From Anoplopoma fimbria (taxonomy: Eukaryota > Chordata > Actinopteri > Perciformes > Anoplopomatidae), in NCBI RefSeq assembly GCF_027596085.1, contig NC_072454.1:26250323-26314322 (forward strand): a DNA stretch of 64,000 nucleotides, read 5' to 3'. Positions 10,520-22,100 of the stretch are shown in pieces. The notes under the pieces are model-generated. The model saw nothing but the letters and a program-made list of their open reading frames with translations, ran no database searches and was not told the DNA's origin. The number at the start of each line of letters is the position of its first letter. Within the stretch, counting starts at the first letter, position 1. Position numbers and translations under genes: made by a program.

Positions 10520-10750
10520 AAGATTAGCAATTTGATCCCCGGCTCCTCTGGTCCATGTGAATGTGTCCTTGGGCAAGACACTTAACCCTAAATTGCTGCC
10601 GAAGGCTGTGCCAATGGTCAACTGGATGGATGGTTGCACTTTCTGCCATCAGTGTATGAATGGGTGTGATTTGGTGAATGATGACATGTAGTGTTAAAGC
10701 GCTTTGAGTCGTCAAGAGACTAGAAAAGCACTATACAAACACATTTACAT
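10520..10750 (+). repeat. tRNA-headed teleost SINE, 5'-truncated copy
   Basis: It contains TTTGATCCCCGGCTCCTCTG (remnant B-box), GTCCTTGGGCAAGACACTTA, CATCAGTGTATGAATGGGTG, TTAAAGCGCTTTGAGT, and the end ACTAGAAAAGCACTATACAA. Other copies of the same family are at 18085-18345 and 21860-22100 (minus) and 45235-45490 (plus). The A-box half of the head is missing here. Confidence 0.7.
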
Positions 10751-13375
10751 GGAGTTTTGTTGACTTTTCGTTTTATTAAAGTATTTTCGTTGTGTCTGCC
10801 CATCATCTGCATTCCCGTCTGTGCTGCTGACAGAATAAAAAAACAAAAACAACAACAACAAAACGAATGTTAACATTCAAGGTATTCATGGTTTTCAGAA
10901 CGTTCAACGTTCAATTCCTGGCGAATGAGCTGGATTATTTGACATAAACGGTAAGGCTAGGGTTATTCCATATTTTTCCTATTGTCACCAAATCCCATAA
11001 AAAGAGCAAAACCAAAAATGTGTTGGTCCATTTCTTAATACATTCTGTCCACGCTACTCTGTCCTAACCCCAGTGGTTACCGCTAAAGACGAAGAGTAGT
11101 AAATGTTCAAAGGTGTACATTTTAGGAAATACACGTGTGCACCTTCTTTCTGAGAGTTGGCCTTTACACACTGGAGGGTGTTTGATTCGTGCAATTCATT
11201 TGAACATCATGTGTTCCAAACTGTTGAAATACATTTTTCCAACTGTTGTTTTTGTCATCAGTGCTTTCAAACAGAACAAAGTATTAAGTAGCAAAAAAAA
11301 AGAAGGCAATGTGTAACTTAATTACTACAATCTTGAGAAAAGCAGCCAACCGAATACACTCCTTCCGTTCTGACCTTTCACAATAAAAGACACTGCGTAT
11401 CTGTTAACCAAAGGAAACTCAGATTCACCCAGAGCATTTGGCTACAAGGAAACTCAATAAAATAGTCAACAGAAGCTCAAGCTAACCAACCATTTAACTC
11501 AGACAAACTTTCACCGCTGCTGGTATGAGTCGTTTGGATTTGAAATATTCGCAGGCAAGTTTTTTGCAATTTTGCGTTTATAAGCACGCAGGTGTGTAAA
11601 GGACCATAAATAAAAAGTTCAAAACATTTCTCATGTCTATGCTGAACAGTTAACACCAGCCATGGTTAGCTTATTTGAGTATAAACACTGAATATGGGGG
11701 AAACATCTTGCCCTGTCCAGGGCCAAGAAAGAATCCACATACAGATTATGTGCTGGATCAAAACGTGGCTCACATAAGCACAGGAACACAGCTAGCCTGG
11801 CTCTGTCCACAAATGCTCTAATATGTAAACAACACAATTTGTGGAAGTATTTCTTAAGGTCCTCCCGGCCAGAAAATAAAGCAAACATTTGCCTTGTGCT
11901 ATTTGCGTGAATTGGACCACTAAACTATTTGAACAGTCTCTATTTTTCTTCTCCCAAAACAGCCAACTGAACAATTTCATTGTTTTTTGTTGCTGAATAA
12001 AGAAAATGGTGCCAGGTAAAGAAAGTCAAACTTGAAGAAATTGCCTGGTAAACTGGGATGTGCCTGCCTCTGAGCCAAGCACTGGAGTGATCGATATGCA
12101 TTTAAATGCATGAATCTGTTACTCCAACCGGACTCCTTGTATTTCATTGTCCCACCGGTACCTTAAACAACACCAGCCTGTGCGCAGTAATAATGCCGGG
12201 CCGCTCACTCTCCGTTTAGCTCTGGTTTCCTGTCCAACAAAGTTTACCAAAAATATCTGTCTCTTTAGCTGCTAAATGTTCCACTATGTTCACTAGATGC
12301 TTGAACATTAGCTTGATAACTTGCACCTGATGTCCTTTATTGATTTCCTAAATGATGCCTTTTGTGATGTATTTATGATGCATATGATTTACGTTATATC
12401 ATGTGCTGTCATGTATAGTTGTAGATGTTCTTTAATATCTTCCATACCCCTGTAAAAGTATAGTCCATTTCCTTCATACCTTTGAGTTTATAAATTAGTC
12501 TACAGCAAGCATTAAAGAAGATTATTGCATTTCAGAGTATAAGTAAGGCAAAGAAAAACAAATTTGTTTTGCAAAAAAATATGTCTACCAGCAGAGAGAC
12601 ATTCTTCTCTGTGAAAACCAGATGGAGAGTATTTATCCAACAGCAAGTGGCTGCGAAGTTAGTACAAGTATGACAACAACACACCTCAGATCCTACACTT
12701 TTGCTAACACAGTGTACGGCTCGTTGGTTAGAGGGCTTCTATTGCAGCCCCCTTATTTGGGGGTGCTTGTGTATGAGCATGTCAGGATGATGGACAGTCG
12801 CCCCAACAACGTCAAATAACAGTGTCTGGTTTCAAAGGCTCTGTGGACATGCCAGACTCTTATGTGGGCATCCCTTTGAAGCCCATATCACGTGTACTGA
12901 ATATCAAAACAATACTAGGTAAATATAGAGGCTGTACAGCAAGTATTAGTGAGTCAGGGTTATTGGAGAAACATCTAGAGCATCTAGAATATATTAAATT
13001 AGCTGTCAAAAAGCCCATTAAGTGATTTATTTTGGATAGAAATGTTAGTCTTAGTGAATTTATGTTCACTGTACACCAGGGCATAACTGGTGGCAAAGAG
13101 ACCTCTGATTACAAGACAAGAATGAAATCATACTGAAAGTTAGAAATAGTGCTACGCTCAATTGGTACCTCTTTGAATGCCGTCGAGAAACAAATACTGC
13201 TGCTCTTTAAATGCAGGGGTGGAAGAAACAAATCACATGTAATCCCATTAATATAGCATGCCGATTTTACTTTACTTGTATTTTAAGTAATTGAACTCTT
13301 ACTCAGGTAATTTCTTTGTGTATTAGTATTGTACTTCACTACATTCTCAGTCACATCTGATACAGAAAAAAAAAT
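10751..13375. other. 2.6 kb without a supported gene; scattered repeat fragments
   Basis: Two segments look like fragments of common fish repeats. About 11690-11870 contains ACAGCTAGCCTGGCTCTGTC and TATTTCTTAAG..CCGGCC. About 12190-12310 contains TTAGCTGCTAAATGTTCCAC. I recall these as repeat signatures but cannot assign families. The plus-strand stretch 12822-13025 is open for 67 codons without any recognisable motif. No splice-supported exon or transposase signature was found. Confidence 0.45.
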
Positions 13376-13477
13376 CATGTTGAACAGTGTGAGGATGGAA
13401 CAAAAGAGAAGAAGCCAACACCAGCAACGGCAGAGGAGAAGCTGCTGATGTTTCTGTGGCTGCAGGAGAGAAGGAGA

Positions 13478-13925
13478 GTGGACTGGTTACAGTGGGACAG
13501 AGTTACAGTGGGACAGAGAGGACTGAATGGACTGGTTACTGAGTGGAGTGGGACAGACAGGCTGAGTGGACTGGTTACAGTGGGACAGAGAGGCTGAATG
13601 GACTGGTTACAGTGGGACAGACAGGCTGAATGGACTGGTTACAGTGGGACAGAGAGGCTGAATGGACTGGTTACAGTGGGACAGACAGGCTGAGTGGACT
13701 GGTTACAGTGGGACAGAGAGGCTGAATGGACTGGTTACAGTGGGACAGAGAGGCTGAATGGACTGGTTACAGTGGGACAGACAGGCTGAGTGGACTGGTT
13801 ACAGTGGGACAGAGAGGCTGAGTGGACTGGTTACAGTGGGACAGAGAGGCTGGGTGGACTGGTTACAGTGGGACAGAGAGGCTGAATGGACTGGTTACAG
13901 TGGGACAGAGAGGCTGGGTGGAAGT
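13478..13925. repeat. 32-bp minisatellite, about 12-14 units
   Basis: The unit is GGACTGGTTACAGTGGGACA followed by GAGAGGCTGAAT. Perfectly spaced units start at 13568, 13600, 13632, 13664, 13696, 13728, 13760, 13792, 13824, 13856 and 13888. Earlier units from 13478 are irregular, with one containing an extra GAGTGGA insertion. Variants alternate between GAGAGG and GACAGG and between GAATG, GAGTG and GGGTG. Because 32 is not a multiple of three, any frame through it cycles all three frames; the open stretches here are by-products. The array is GC-rich against AT-rich surroundings. Confidence 0.95.
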
Positions 13926-14155
13926 ATAAATGTTGCCTCTGTGGGCAGAACAACTGCAGAGAGGAAAAGATAAATGAAAAATTCACACTGGGAGACACAG
14001 GTCCTGACCAAACTTCAGGCAAGAAATTTAAATGTGACAGAGAGAGACCATTTCAGGATTTATCATCTGTCAACCACACACCTTCAGACTGTAAAAGAAG
14101 ATGGCATGATCTGAGGCAGAGGAAAGTCTGGGAATGACACTCATTATAAATGCTG

Positions 14156-14830
14156 TCAGTTTTGAGGCAAGTCAGATTTATTGATGAAAGCCTGATGTAT
14201 AATGTGGTATCTGTGTGTAGTGACCTTCATTTTATCAGTAGAGAATTCAAGGATGGAAACACCAGAGTAGAATAATAGGGGAAAAAAGGATGAATATCTT
14301 GGGGAATATCCCAGTGAGCAGCGCTGTTCTCTTCTTACATAAACTGAACATAGGTCGAGCAGACTCCCCTCGGCTGAAACAGGATCCCAGTCCTTGACCA
14401 GGCAGATAGTAAAGAGGCTCTGAGGTGGCTGCTTCAACACCACAGCCCCTCCAGTCAGCTGGTCCCGGATTAGCTGTGTCACACCTTTCCGCTGTGGGTG
14501 CTTGTGGAGAAAGTCCTGAGCACTCCAGCAGGGCCAGTTGGATTCCTTGTCTTCATTTAAAAACAATTGCAGCTGAACAAAAAGTTTTTGAAACTCCATA
14601 GTAAAGTCAGTGCATTCCCATAAGTATTGTTGTGTTTTAAGGGTGATGACATTCGTATTATCTCTTATAGCCCAACAATAGTTCAACCACAACACAGCAG
14701 CCTGACAATCCAGAATATTAAAAAAGTACTTGGCACAGATAAGAAAAAAACGGTCTGACATGAAGTGGACTTCCGCCTGGTTTAATTTAAGCTCCCTGTC
14801 CTCAGCCCGATCGTGTTCCACGCTCTCCAT
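14156..14830 (-). CDS. unassigned 224-codon open frame, possible gene, exon or retrocopy
   Basis: This is the longest frame starting at ATG that is not a recognised transposable-element relic. It starts at an ATG in good context (CACAGCCATGG), and the frame stays open upstream to a TGA at 14882-14884. The predicted protein begins MESVEHDRAEDRELKLNQAE, includes SDRFFLICAKYFF, AAVLWLNYCWAIRDNTNV, KESNWPCWSAQDFLHKHPQ and LVKDWDPVSAEGSLLDLC, and ends KSDLPQN. Composition is protein-like: mixed, W- and C-containing, mildly helical at the start, with no signal peptide or clear membrane segment. I recognise no family and will not assign a function. The last ~50 residues are less convincing and may read past a splice site or old stop. 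It lies about 230 bp from the minisatellite. Alternatives are a terminal exon, an intronless retrocopy or part of an unknown mobile element. Confidence 0.4.
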   Translation of the reverse strand: MESVEHDRAEDRELKLNQAEVHFMSDRFFLICAKYFFNILDCQAAVLWLNYCWAIRDNTNVITLKTQQYLWECTDFTMEFQKLFVQLQLFLNEDKESNWPCWSAQDFLHKHPQRKGVTQLIRDQLTGGAVVLKQPPQSLFTICLVKDWDPVSAEGSLLDLCSVYVRREQRCSLGYSPRYSSFFPLLFYSGVSILEFSTDKMKVTTHRYHIIHQAFINKSDLPQN

Positions 14831-15297
14831 GGCTGTGATGAAGTACCGGTATTGCGGTTTTGCATAACGTGGCTCGACATGTCATGTGCTGCGATCCATG
14901 CGCTTAAGCCATGGCCTTAGAAACGTTGACCGTTTGGTATTGCTCTAAAAACAGTCCCCTGCCTCACTTGTGGTTACTAGGGGCCTTAGTAGCTCTTGAT
15001 TTACGGATACAGCTGTGTGTTGCAGATAAAGACACCTGTCCTTTCCTCCTTCCCACACTGAAGATCCCTTGTGCTAAGCTTGGCTTGAATGTACCTAAGG
15101 GTCAAGAGGGCGATGTATTGACAGTGTGGATGGAGCCCAGTGGTTTAGAACAGAAAGTATCAACATTTCTTATTTTTTTTCACCTTTTTGCCCTTTAAAA
15201 AAAAAAATGTAATCCTCCACATATTATTTATCATGTTTTTACTTCTACTCAAAATCTTCAGCCAAACATAGAAATGCAAAAATGCAAAAAATGTATT

Positions 15298-15298
<1 letters not shown>

Positions 15299-15331
<33 letters not shown>
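15299..15331. repeat. (TA)n microsatellite
   Basis: About 16 uninterrupted AT units follow ATGTATTTAA. The following 50 bp are T-rich. Confidence 0.95.
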
Positions 15332-15334
<3 letters not shown>

Positions 15335-15339
15335 TAAAA

Positions 15340-18080
15340 GTTACAACGTCCCCTGAAATTTACTCATCATTGAAACATATGGCCTGCAAATGCAAATAAA
15401 AAGCATACACAAACTACACTGAAAATGACTACACATCAGATAGGAGGTATTTTTTTTGCAGATAAAACCATTCTTTTTTAACATAATTTAAAAATAATGT
15501 ACATCATTTTTTTTTTTATCAATGTCATATAATCCAAATCTATATGGAATTCATTTTCTGAAAGTAAGACTCATAAACCTTTGGGAAATTGGTTGGTAAC
15601 AGCGATAGCATGGAAGACAAATTAAGGGTAAACAACAAAAAACAACCAAAAGTTAAAAGTTAAATATTATTTCTGTTGATTTTAATCAATATTAGATAGG
15701 GGATTACTTTCCCTACTTTGATTCTACCCAAATATTCACTACAATCCAACTGTATTACTTGTTTAACCAGTGATAGCTGGATAGTTTAATAACTCATCAG
15801 AATCAGTGGCCCTACACCTCAAACAATGACACTATGTGGCCATATGCTGCCTTCAAACAGAGTCTTGTTCACCACGTACATGAGAAGAGTCCGTAGGAAA
15901 GCATCTCTCGAGATTGAAAACTTTCTGGGCCGCAAAGAGGCTGTCCCCATTCGAAGACTCCTTCTAATGCGGCCAGATTCGGAGGATACAACTGATGGAT
16001 CCTTCACGGCCCAACATATCCCAATATTCATTCTGTGCCAGTGAAGTTGATTTTGATTTTAATCAAGATAGCGACGAGTGGACCAGCAGCGGGATAATTC
16101 ACATTTAAATGTAATTATTGGTTGTTTTTTTTTCTTGTCACTCTGGTTCATGATTACATGGATTACAGATCAGTTACATGGGATATAAATACAAATTACA
16201 GTGCATTACTTTTTGAAAGTATGGCTACGGACGGTGTATTAGAACATACTGCAATAGGGGTGACTTCTATCATATTTTTTCACAATTTAATTTGATACAT
16301 TTTTATTGTAAAAACATTGATATAGCTTTTTTAAAGTGCTCACGTTTCCTAACAGTAACTACACCTCATACCTTCTATGCTGTAACAACAATCTTTCCCA
16401 AATTGCAAACCACACCATAGCAGCCATGTGTAGTCGTTGTCTGGCTATAGGGATGCAAAGGACCTCCATGCTCTTTACATATTTTATAGATACATCATTG
16501 GTTTAAGGCGTTACTAAAAAAGGATTCTTTCGTCTGTATCGTTTGAGGACTTGGCATTCACTAGATCAGGTCCAATAACTCTTGCTTGAGTTGTGAACTT
16601 TACTATTTACAAAAAAAGGCCCATCTGGGAGATTGATCTTATTTCAGAGCATCCTAATGGGTTTAACTTCATTCCTGTAATTGCCACTCTGACTTGTCAA
16701 TCTGGATCACATTTAGGGTAATTTGCCCTAATTGTGTGTGTTCCTCCTTGTTCTGAAATGACTTCACCAGGCACATGGGCTTTAGAAATCTTGCGTGCTA
16801 CTAAGAAAACAGCTGAGTGCTTGCAGATGACAAATTTGTGCCACTGTTTTCAAGACAACTGGAGAAGAAATCTGAGTTATTTTGGAGACTCACGTCAGGT
16901 TATTGTCATCCTGCTCAACTGACCTTTGTAGCAACTTCTGTCATAATTGTGAAATACACTAATCAACCTTGGTTATAAACCACATCATGTAACTCAGGAG
17001 ATCCTAGGAGGGCATGACACCTAAGAATGAAAAAGAAACAGACTGGGAGTTGACCTAGAACAGAGAAAACACAAAGTTGTATTCCCCCCCACCCTGCAAC
17101 CTTTTTCTATTTCCTGTTGCCTTCCTCGATTCCCAAGAGCCCAAAACATCTCAACCACAGAAGACCCGCTGCAGATCTCCAACCCGCTTTGTCATGCCCC
17201 AACACTGTTATTATATCTTGCTAACTTTTCCTGTTGAAAGCTTCGCTCTATTTTTTTAAATGAAATATAATCAGTTAGAAGCAGAGAAAAGGCTACCTGT
17301 CAGTGGAGGGCTGAGCCAGGGTTAAACTCAGAAGCTAGCTTACTGGCCAATTACAAGTTTTGTGTAAGCTGATTTAAACAATGTTGGGCATCATGCCATT
17401 TACGTTCTGTGCAGCAAATATTCAACATTTCTTGGATTAACCTTTTATTGGCATGACCAATGGTGGAGGAAGTAAAAGTAGTTAATACTCCATTACAACT
17501 GAAATTCCTGCATTTTATTACATAAGCATTATCTGTGAATCATACTTAGAGTATCAAAAGCAAACATTCTCAATTCAGACACAAATATTATATTTATTCA
17601 TTATTATTGTTGTACATTTAACCGTTGTAGCAGGTCGACTTGATTTTTTGATTTTTAAGAGGTGACACTACAGCTGAATAGGGTATAAAAAATGTACTAA
17701 TAGATATCGCAATTAAACTTCTGTTGATAATGAAGTTTTCTGAAATTTGAATGTTTGAATATGCAAATAAGGCATTATCTAAAGGTACCTTTTGGTAAAT
17801 TTAATAGAAATCTATATAAGCAAATAGACAAAGTAGTTAAATAAACACCTAAATGTGTATTTTGGACATTTTTTCAATTAGTTTGAAAAAATACATCTTA
17901 TGGAAGCAAAATAGAGCAACATTAAAAAACGACCAATGCAGGAAAAAACAATGTTTTTGCCTTGGGTGTCTCTCGGATATAAAAATACTCTGTTTCAATA
18001 ATAATTTGGGGATTTTAATACTGAGTTCAGTAATAATTTAAAGAATTGTTGGAGCTGAAGTGATGTGACTCAAGCTCTGT
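15340..18080. other. 2.7 kb without a supported gene
   Basis: The region is AT-rich with homopolymer runs (A and T up to about 9). A more GC-balanced island, about 15825-16050, is open in both strands (about 70 codons each) and could be a repeat fragment, but I find no motif. Nothing else stands out. The next recognisable feature is the SINE at 18085. Confidence 0.5.
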
Positions 18081-18084
18081 ACTA

Positions 18085-18345
18085 TACAGTCATGTAACTT
18101 TAACACTACATGTCATCAATCACCCATTCACACCCATTCATCCACTGATGGCAGGAGCTACCATGCAAGGTGCCACCTGCCCATCATGATCAGAACTTAT
18201 CATGCATACTCACTCATATACTGCAGTCACAGCTTTTGGGGCTAAGTGTCCCAAGGACACATCCACATAGACTAGCGGAGCCGGGGATTGCATCGTTATC
18301 CTCTGATTGAAGGACAACCCTGCTCTACCACTAAGCCACAGTGTA
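18085..18345 (-). repeat. tRNA-headed teleost SINE
   Basis: Read on the minus strand, it has the head GTGGCTTAGTGGTAGAGCAG (A-box-like), a B-box-like region near 18285-18295, GTGTCCTTGGGACACTTAGC, GGATGAATGGGTGTGAATGG and a TGACATGTAGTGTTAAAG end. It has the same family body as 10520-10750 and 45235-45490. It is diverged but nearly full length. Confidence 0.7.
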
Positions 18346-18814
18346 GAGACTGTAAAGGTGAAATATAGCAATAGTATTGAATAGTTGAGTATAGCAGCGA
18401 AACAAGCTGTGGCAGTGAAATCACTGAGGGAAGCATTGAGGGACAAACCAGACCCAGGCCCCACATAAAGGACATGGAGGGACATTTAGCTTGAGTACTG
18501 GTTTTAAATCGAGCCCTGAAGCTCCACCCCCAGCACTGAGAAGACTCTACATGTCTGACATACTGCACATTGAAGACTTTGAAGAGGACTGAAATGATTC
18601 CTCAGTTGAAGAGAAAAGGAGGCTTCAAATGTCTACTCCCAGGTCCTGTCTAGTCAAGTGTGCTGGGTTAATGTGCTTTCATAAACACTCTTCTTCTTAC
18701 CAGGAACTCATTGGTAAACTGGGATGTTCTTTTTGCTGGGACATTTGCCGGTTGCGTTCCTGTAAGTGAGATAAGGAGGTTAGGTGACTCCTTGGGACTG
18801 ACTAGGTGTAAGAA

Positions 18815-19335
18815 TAGACTGTATGTCAAAAGTGGATGTAGTCACCACGTCACTCATTGATTTATGGATGCAGAGTTTGACATTTGTGATGTGCCATCTT
18901 GTTTTCCTGCAACAAGAAGTGACACGAGAAGGTGGAGCTAAGTATAACTGAACACTGAATAAGACATTTAAGGGGACCAAAATGTTTCAATTAACTTTCC
19001 TGAAGTGAAAACACACTGGAGAAGGGTTAAATTAGTAAACATAAAAAAGAAAACTCCCAGACAGGACAATGCCGTGGTAGTGACCTGTCAATCACAAGGT
19101 AGCCCCACCCTAAAGCATACCCTGCTTTATGGTCTGTTTGACTCTAAATGGAGCATCATTTACTAAATAAACACCATGCTGTATTGAAGAAGACTTGAAA
19201 CTAGAGATTGAGACCATAAACTCATGTTTCAGACCTTTTTACAACCAGAGGAGTCGCCCCCTGATGGCCATTAGAAAGAATGCTATAAAAGGCGCTTCTG
19301 CTTTGCTTCACTTTTCAGACACAGAGCTTGCCGCA
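18815..19335 (+). repeat. ~500-bp dispersed repeat, copy A
   Basis: It shares ordered blocks with 42838-43395: CAAGAAGTGACACGAGA, GGTGGAGCTAAGTATAACTG, ACACTGAATAAGACATTTAA, TGAAGTGAAAACACACTG, AAAGCATACCCTGCTTTATG, and GAAGACTTGAAACTAGAGAT. It ends with CAACCAGAGGAGTCGCCCCC, a motif typical of the 3' end of this fish repeat. Reverse-oriented partial copies are at 32169-32450, 32875-33065 and 53636-53860. I see no coding capacity, so it is probably a non-autonomous element. Confidence 0.75.
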
Positions 19336-20042
19336 TTGATGTAAGACAACACAATTAGGTGGACACCTATATGGCTGTACCATGTATTATCAATGTGCTA
19401 AATTGTGGTCAAATTGTTACAGCCAGCGGTTGTGTCTACAATAGAAATTCCCAGATATTAAAAGCTTGTCTTCAGTCCGTCAATTGTTTTTAGTCCCAGT
19501 TCGTCCCTGGACGGGCCCGGGACATTTAAAGCAATCCTATAACAAACACATGAAAACTTCATAAAAATCAAAGAGAGGAAGAACTCTTATATGCATTATA
19601 GCCATCGACTTACAATTGACCAACAAGGCAACTTTGTGTATTTCTGCTACTTGAGGACAATACTTTCGCTAAAACCATTACCCTAAAAATACTAATATGC
19701 AGTTAGTATTATTGTGGATAAGAGTAAAGAAAGACCAGATGCAGCAGACAATCATTCATAAAACGATGAGAGGCAATCAGACGACTAAAGCATCCTGCAT
19801 GTCTGCCATCCCATAATCCCTCGAAAATTAAAGACGGAATCATTTTTGTTCCACTAATTGTGCTCCTCATTTCAATGGGCAACAATGGGAAACAAATGAG
19901 ATTATAGTAACATAATAATCTCCATGCACACAGGATGTCACATGTCCTGTCTGGCTTCAAAGGAAATGAGCACAAAACATTTAGGGCTATATTTACCTCA
20001 CAGCTGCACAAGTCACCTTGGACCGTGAGAGCAATTGTAATA

Positions 20043-20112
20043 ATTCAAGTTCAAGTTTATTGTCATATTCATTTAAAAGTACAGTTGAACAATCAAATGC
20101 AATAAAATACAT
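20043..20112. repeat. 3' end of a short retroelement with (TTCAAG)n tail
   Basis: CAAGTTCAAGTTTATTGTCA followed by a poly-purine-poor stretch and ACAATCAAATGCAATAAAAT resembles the tails of fish LINE/SINE elements read in antisense. It is a short, truncated fragment. A related (AAGTTG)n-TTTATTTGTCA fragment occurs at 23166-23236. Confidence 0.4.
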
Positions 20113-20877
20113 CTGCTCTGGCTCTCTCAACCCTTAAGACCAGACACTCACAGCTAAATGTGTGTGCTTGAGGTTTTCTTCCCACAAGTCTGAGAGAAGA
20201 CACGTTAAAAAGATGTTTCTGTTTGTTTTGCTACTTTGTATATTTGTTTTTGTCAATTTCTCCTAAATTCACCAATAGTAACCATTCGATAATGACTTAT
20301 TTGTATATTTAAACATAAGGTTCCAGAAAAATTGTTAAGGAACGAAATGTCCATGTGTGGCCCTGGTTGGCTGGTGTTCTCCATAACACTAATGGCCTGT
20401 CCTGAATCTGTAGCAGAGACGTTCTTTTGATTTTTGTCATCTCTGACCAGGATATTGTGTGCATGTGTCCCCTGAGTGATTGTGCACCTCTGTGTTTTTC
20501 CAAGTCTAATCTCTCATTCTGCTGCAGCGAACTTCAAAATATTTTGTGTGGCCAGTTATGGCTTCATGCTCAGTGAATTCTCGTGGTTGCAATGTTATTT
20601 CTTTCTTTTTATTGGGCATCAACCTCACATTTACTGTTGAAAAAATATACTTGAAGCGTAAATTTTGCCTGTGAATGCATGGAGCAGGTGCAGACATCTA
20701 CATAGATTAACTTGATGGCATATCTGTTGTGTGAGACATGCAAGTGAAAGACATGTTTGATATGACTAAAGGGCGGCGGTTGTGTGTTGCATTCATTTCA
20801 TCACACAATACAGCAGTGGTTGTTGCAGACAGACCTGGTGGAGAGCTGCACTCTAATGAGGCCACCTTTCTAGTTAA

Positions 20878-21508
20878 AGTGGCCCTATTATGCTCTTCCA
20901 CTTTTTCCCTCATATTTAGTGTGTTATATATATTTTTGTACATGTAAAAGGTCCGTAGAGTGTAAAACCTGAAGTCCATGCCTAAAAGAAGTTACCCTCC
21001 CCCTCAGAAACACTGCTTCTGAGCTGCCCAAAACGGCTCAATTGAATTCTGTCCTTCATTTCCGTAACTTTATGAGGTCACAGTGTAACGGAAGTCACGT
21101 AAAACTCTCCGGCTAGTTTGGCCCTCATTCAAACATAAAAAAAAAAGATAGAGCTAAAGTTCACAACTACCATGGTGTAGTGGTTAAGACAGCAGTCTGT
21201 CACCCCGGAGACCTGGTTTCGAACCATGTTGTGAGCTGTTTTGATCATTTGTCATTCTCTGGAGGTAGTGTGAAACGTTGACCAATCACAACAGAGCGGG
21301 CTAGCTGACCAATCAGGGCAGACTTTGCTTTCTGGAGGGAGGAGCAAGCGCTACAACAGAGCATTTCAGAGAGAAGGTGAGAAGAGGTGCTGCAGGACAG
21401 CCAGGATGAGAAAAAAAAGAGGATTATGAGCATTAACGCATGTAAACATGTTGTAACTGCAATATGAGATAAAAATATGCACCCGGAAAATAGCATAATA
21501 GGGCCTGT
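20878..21508. mobile_element. complete TTAA-flanked inverted-repeat element with an internal SINE-head insertion
   Basis: The left end is TTAA then AGTGGCCCTATTATGC (20874 on). The right end is GCATAATAGGGCCTGT then TTAA (21509-21512). The inverted repeats match in 14 of 16 bases. The interior matches the copies at 2419 and 30103: ACATGTAAAAGGTCCGTAGA, CCCTCCCCCTCAGAAACACT, GTGAAACGTTGACCAATCAC, GCAGACTTTGCTTTCTGGAG, and CATGTAAACATGTTGTAACT. Between about 21150 and 21268 there is extra DNA that the third copy lacks. It contains TGGTGTAGTGGTTAAGACAG and GGTTTCGAACC, an RNA polymerase III A/B-box pair of a tRNA-like SINE head. There is no transposase, so it is non-autonomous. TTAA flanks fit piggyBac-type target choice. 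Confidence 0.75.
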
Positions 21509-21859
21509 TTAAAACTGTTTTTATGTCCTCCTCATTTGTGTTTGGTCTTGTTCAGTCTGATTGCCAGACCACACCAGTATACTACCAGTAAGGATGCTCC
21601 CTATATTAGTTGTGTGGCTGATGCCAGTTGACCATTAAAAGCACATCTTTGGTGCTTTTGACGCACATTTGTTATTTATATTTCTGTCTTCATGATGATG
21701 GAATGTCACAACCACTTTGACGACTTGTCTTTCCCCCTAGCACCATGACATCGATGGGGATGTCCAATGCAGAGAGGACCACAAATAAAGGGAAACACAA
21801 TATCCCATCAGAGTGTGATAATAATAACAACCAAAGTTCATGCTAGTGTTATGTCAAAA

Positions 21860-22100
21860 TGGTAAATGGACTGTACTTGTAAAACACTTTTTATAGTCCT
21901 ACAACCACTCAAAGCTATTTTACACTGCATGTCATCATTCACCCATTCACTAATTCACACCCATTCATACACTGATACACCATGCAATGGTCCCACCTGC
22001 ACATCAGGACGCTTACTAACTGCCGGAGCTGGGGATCGAACTGCCGAACCTCTGATTGGAGGATGACACTGCTCTACCTCTGAGCCACAGTCACCCCCAC
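21860..22100 (-). repeat. tRNA-headed teleost SINE, nearly full length
   Basis: On the minus strand it reads GTGGCTCAGAGGTAGAGCAG (A box), TCCTCCAATCAGAGG, GTTCGATCCCCAGCTCC (B box), a GATGTGCAGG block, GTATGAATGGGTGTGAAT, AGTGTAAAATAGCTTTGAGT and the end AGTACAGTCCATTTACCAT. This is the best-preserved copy of this family in the window apart from a lost LAST-block segment. There is no tRNA function: the acceptor stem is absent. Confidence 0.75.

Noticed and set aside
13758..14137. Repetitive WLQWDR/SGTERL protein and a Cys-containing frame after it
   Set aside because: The first is the 32-bp minisatellite read in shifting frames. The second (CCLCGQNNC) has no complete zinc-finger spacing and no splice support.
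14911..15198. 95-codon plus-strand frame divergent from the 224-codon frame
   Set aside because: Starts with ATG but has no motif, a poor late composition running into a T-run, and no homologue I recognise; treated as chance.
21168..21240. Candidate tRNA gene
   Set aside because: A and B boxes are present but acceptor-stem halves do not pair and the TΨC region has an extra base; it is a SINE head.
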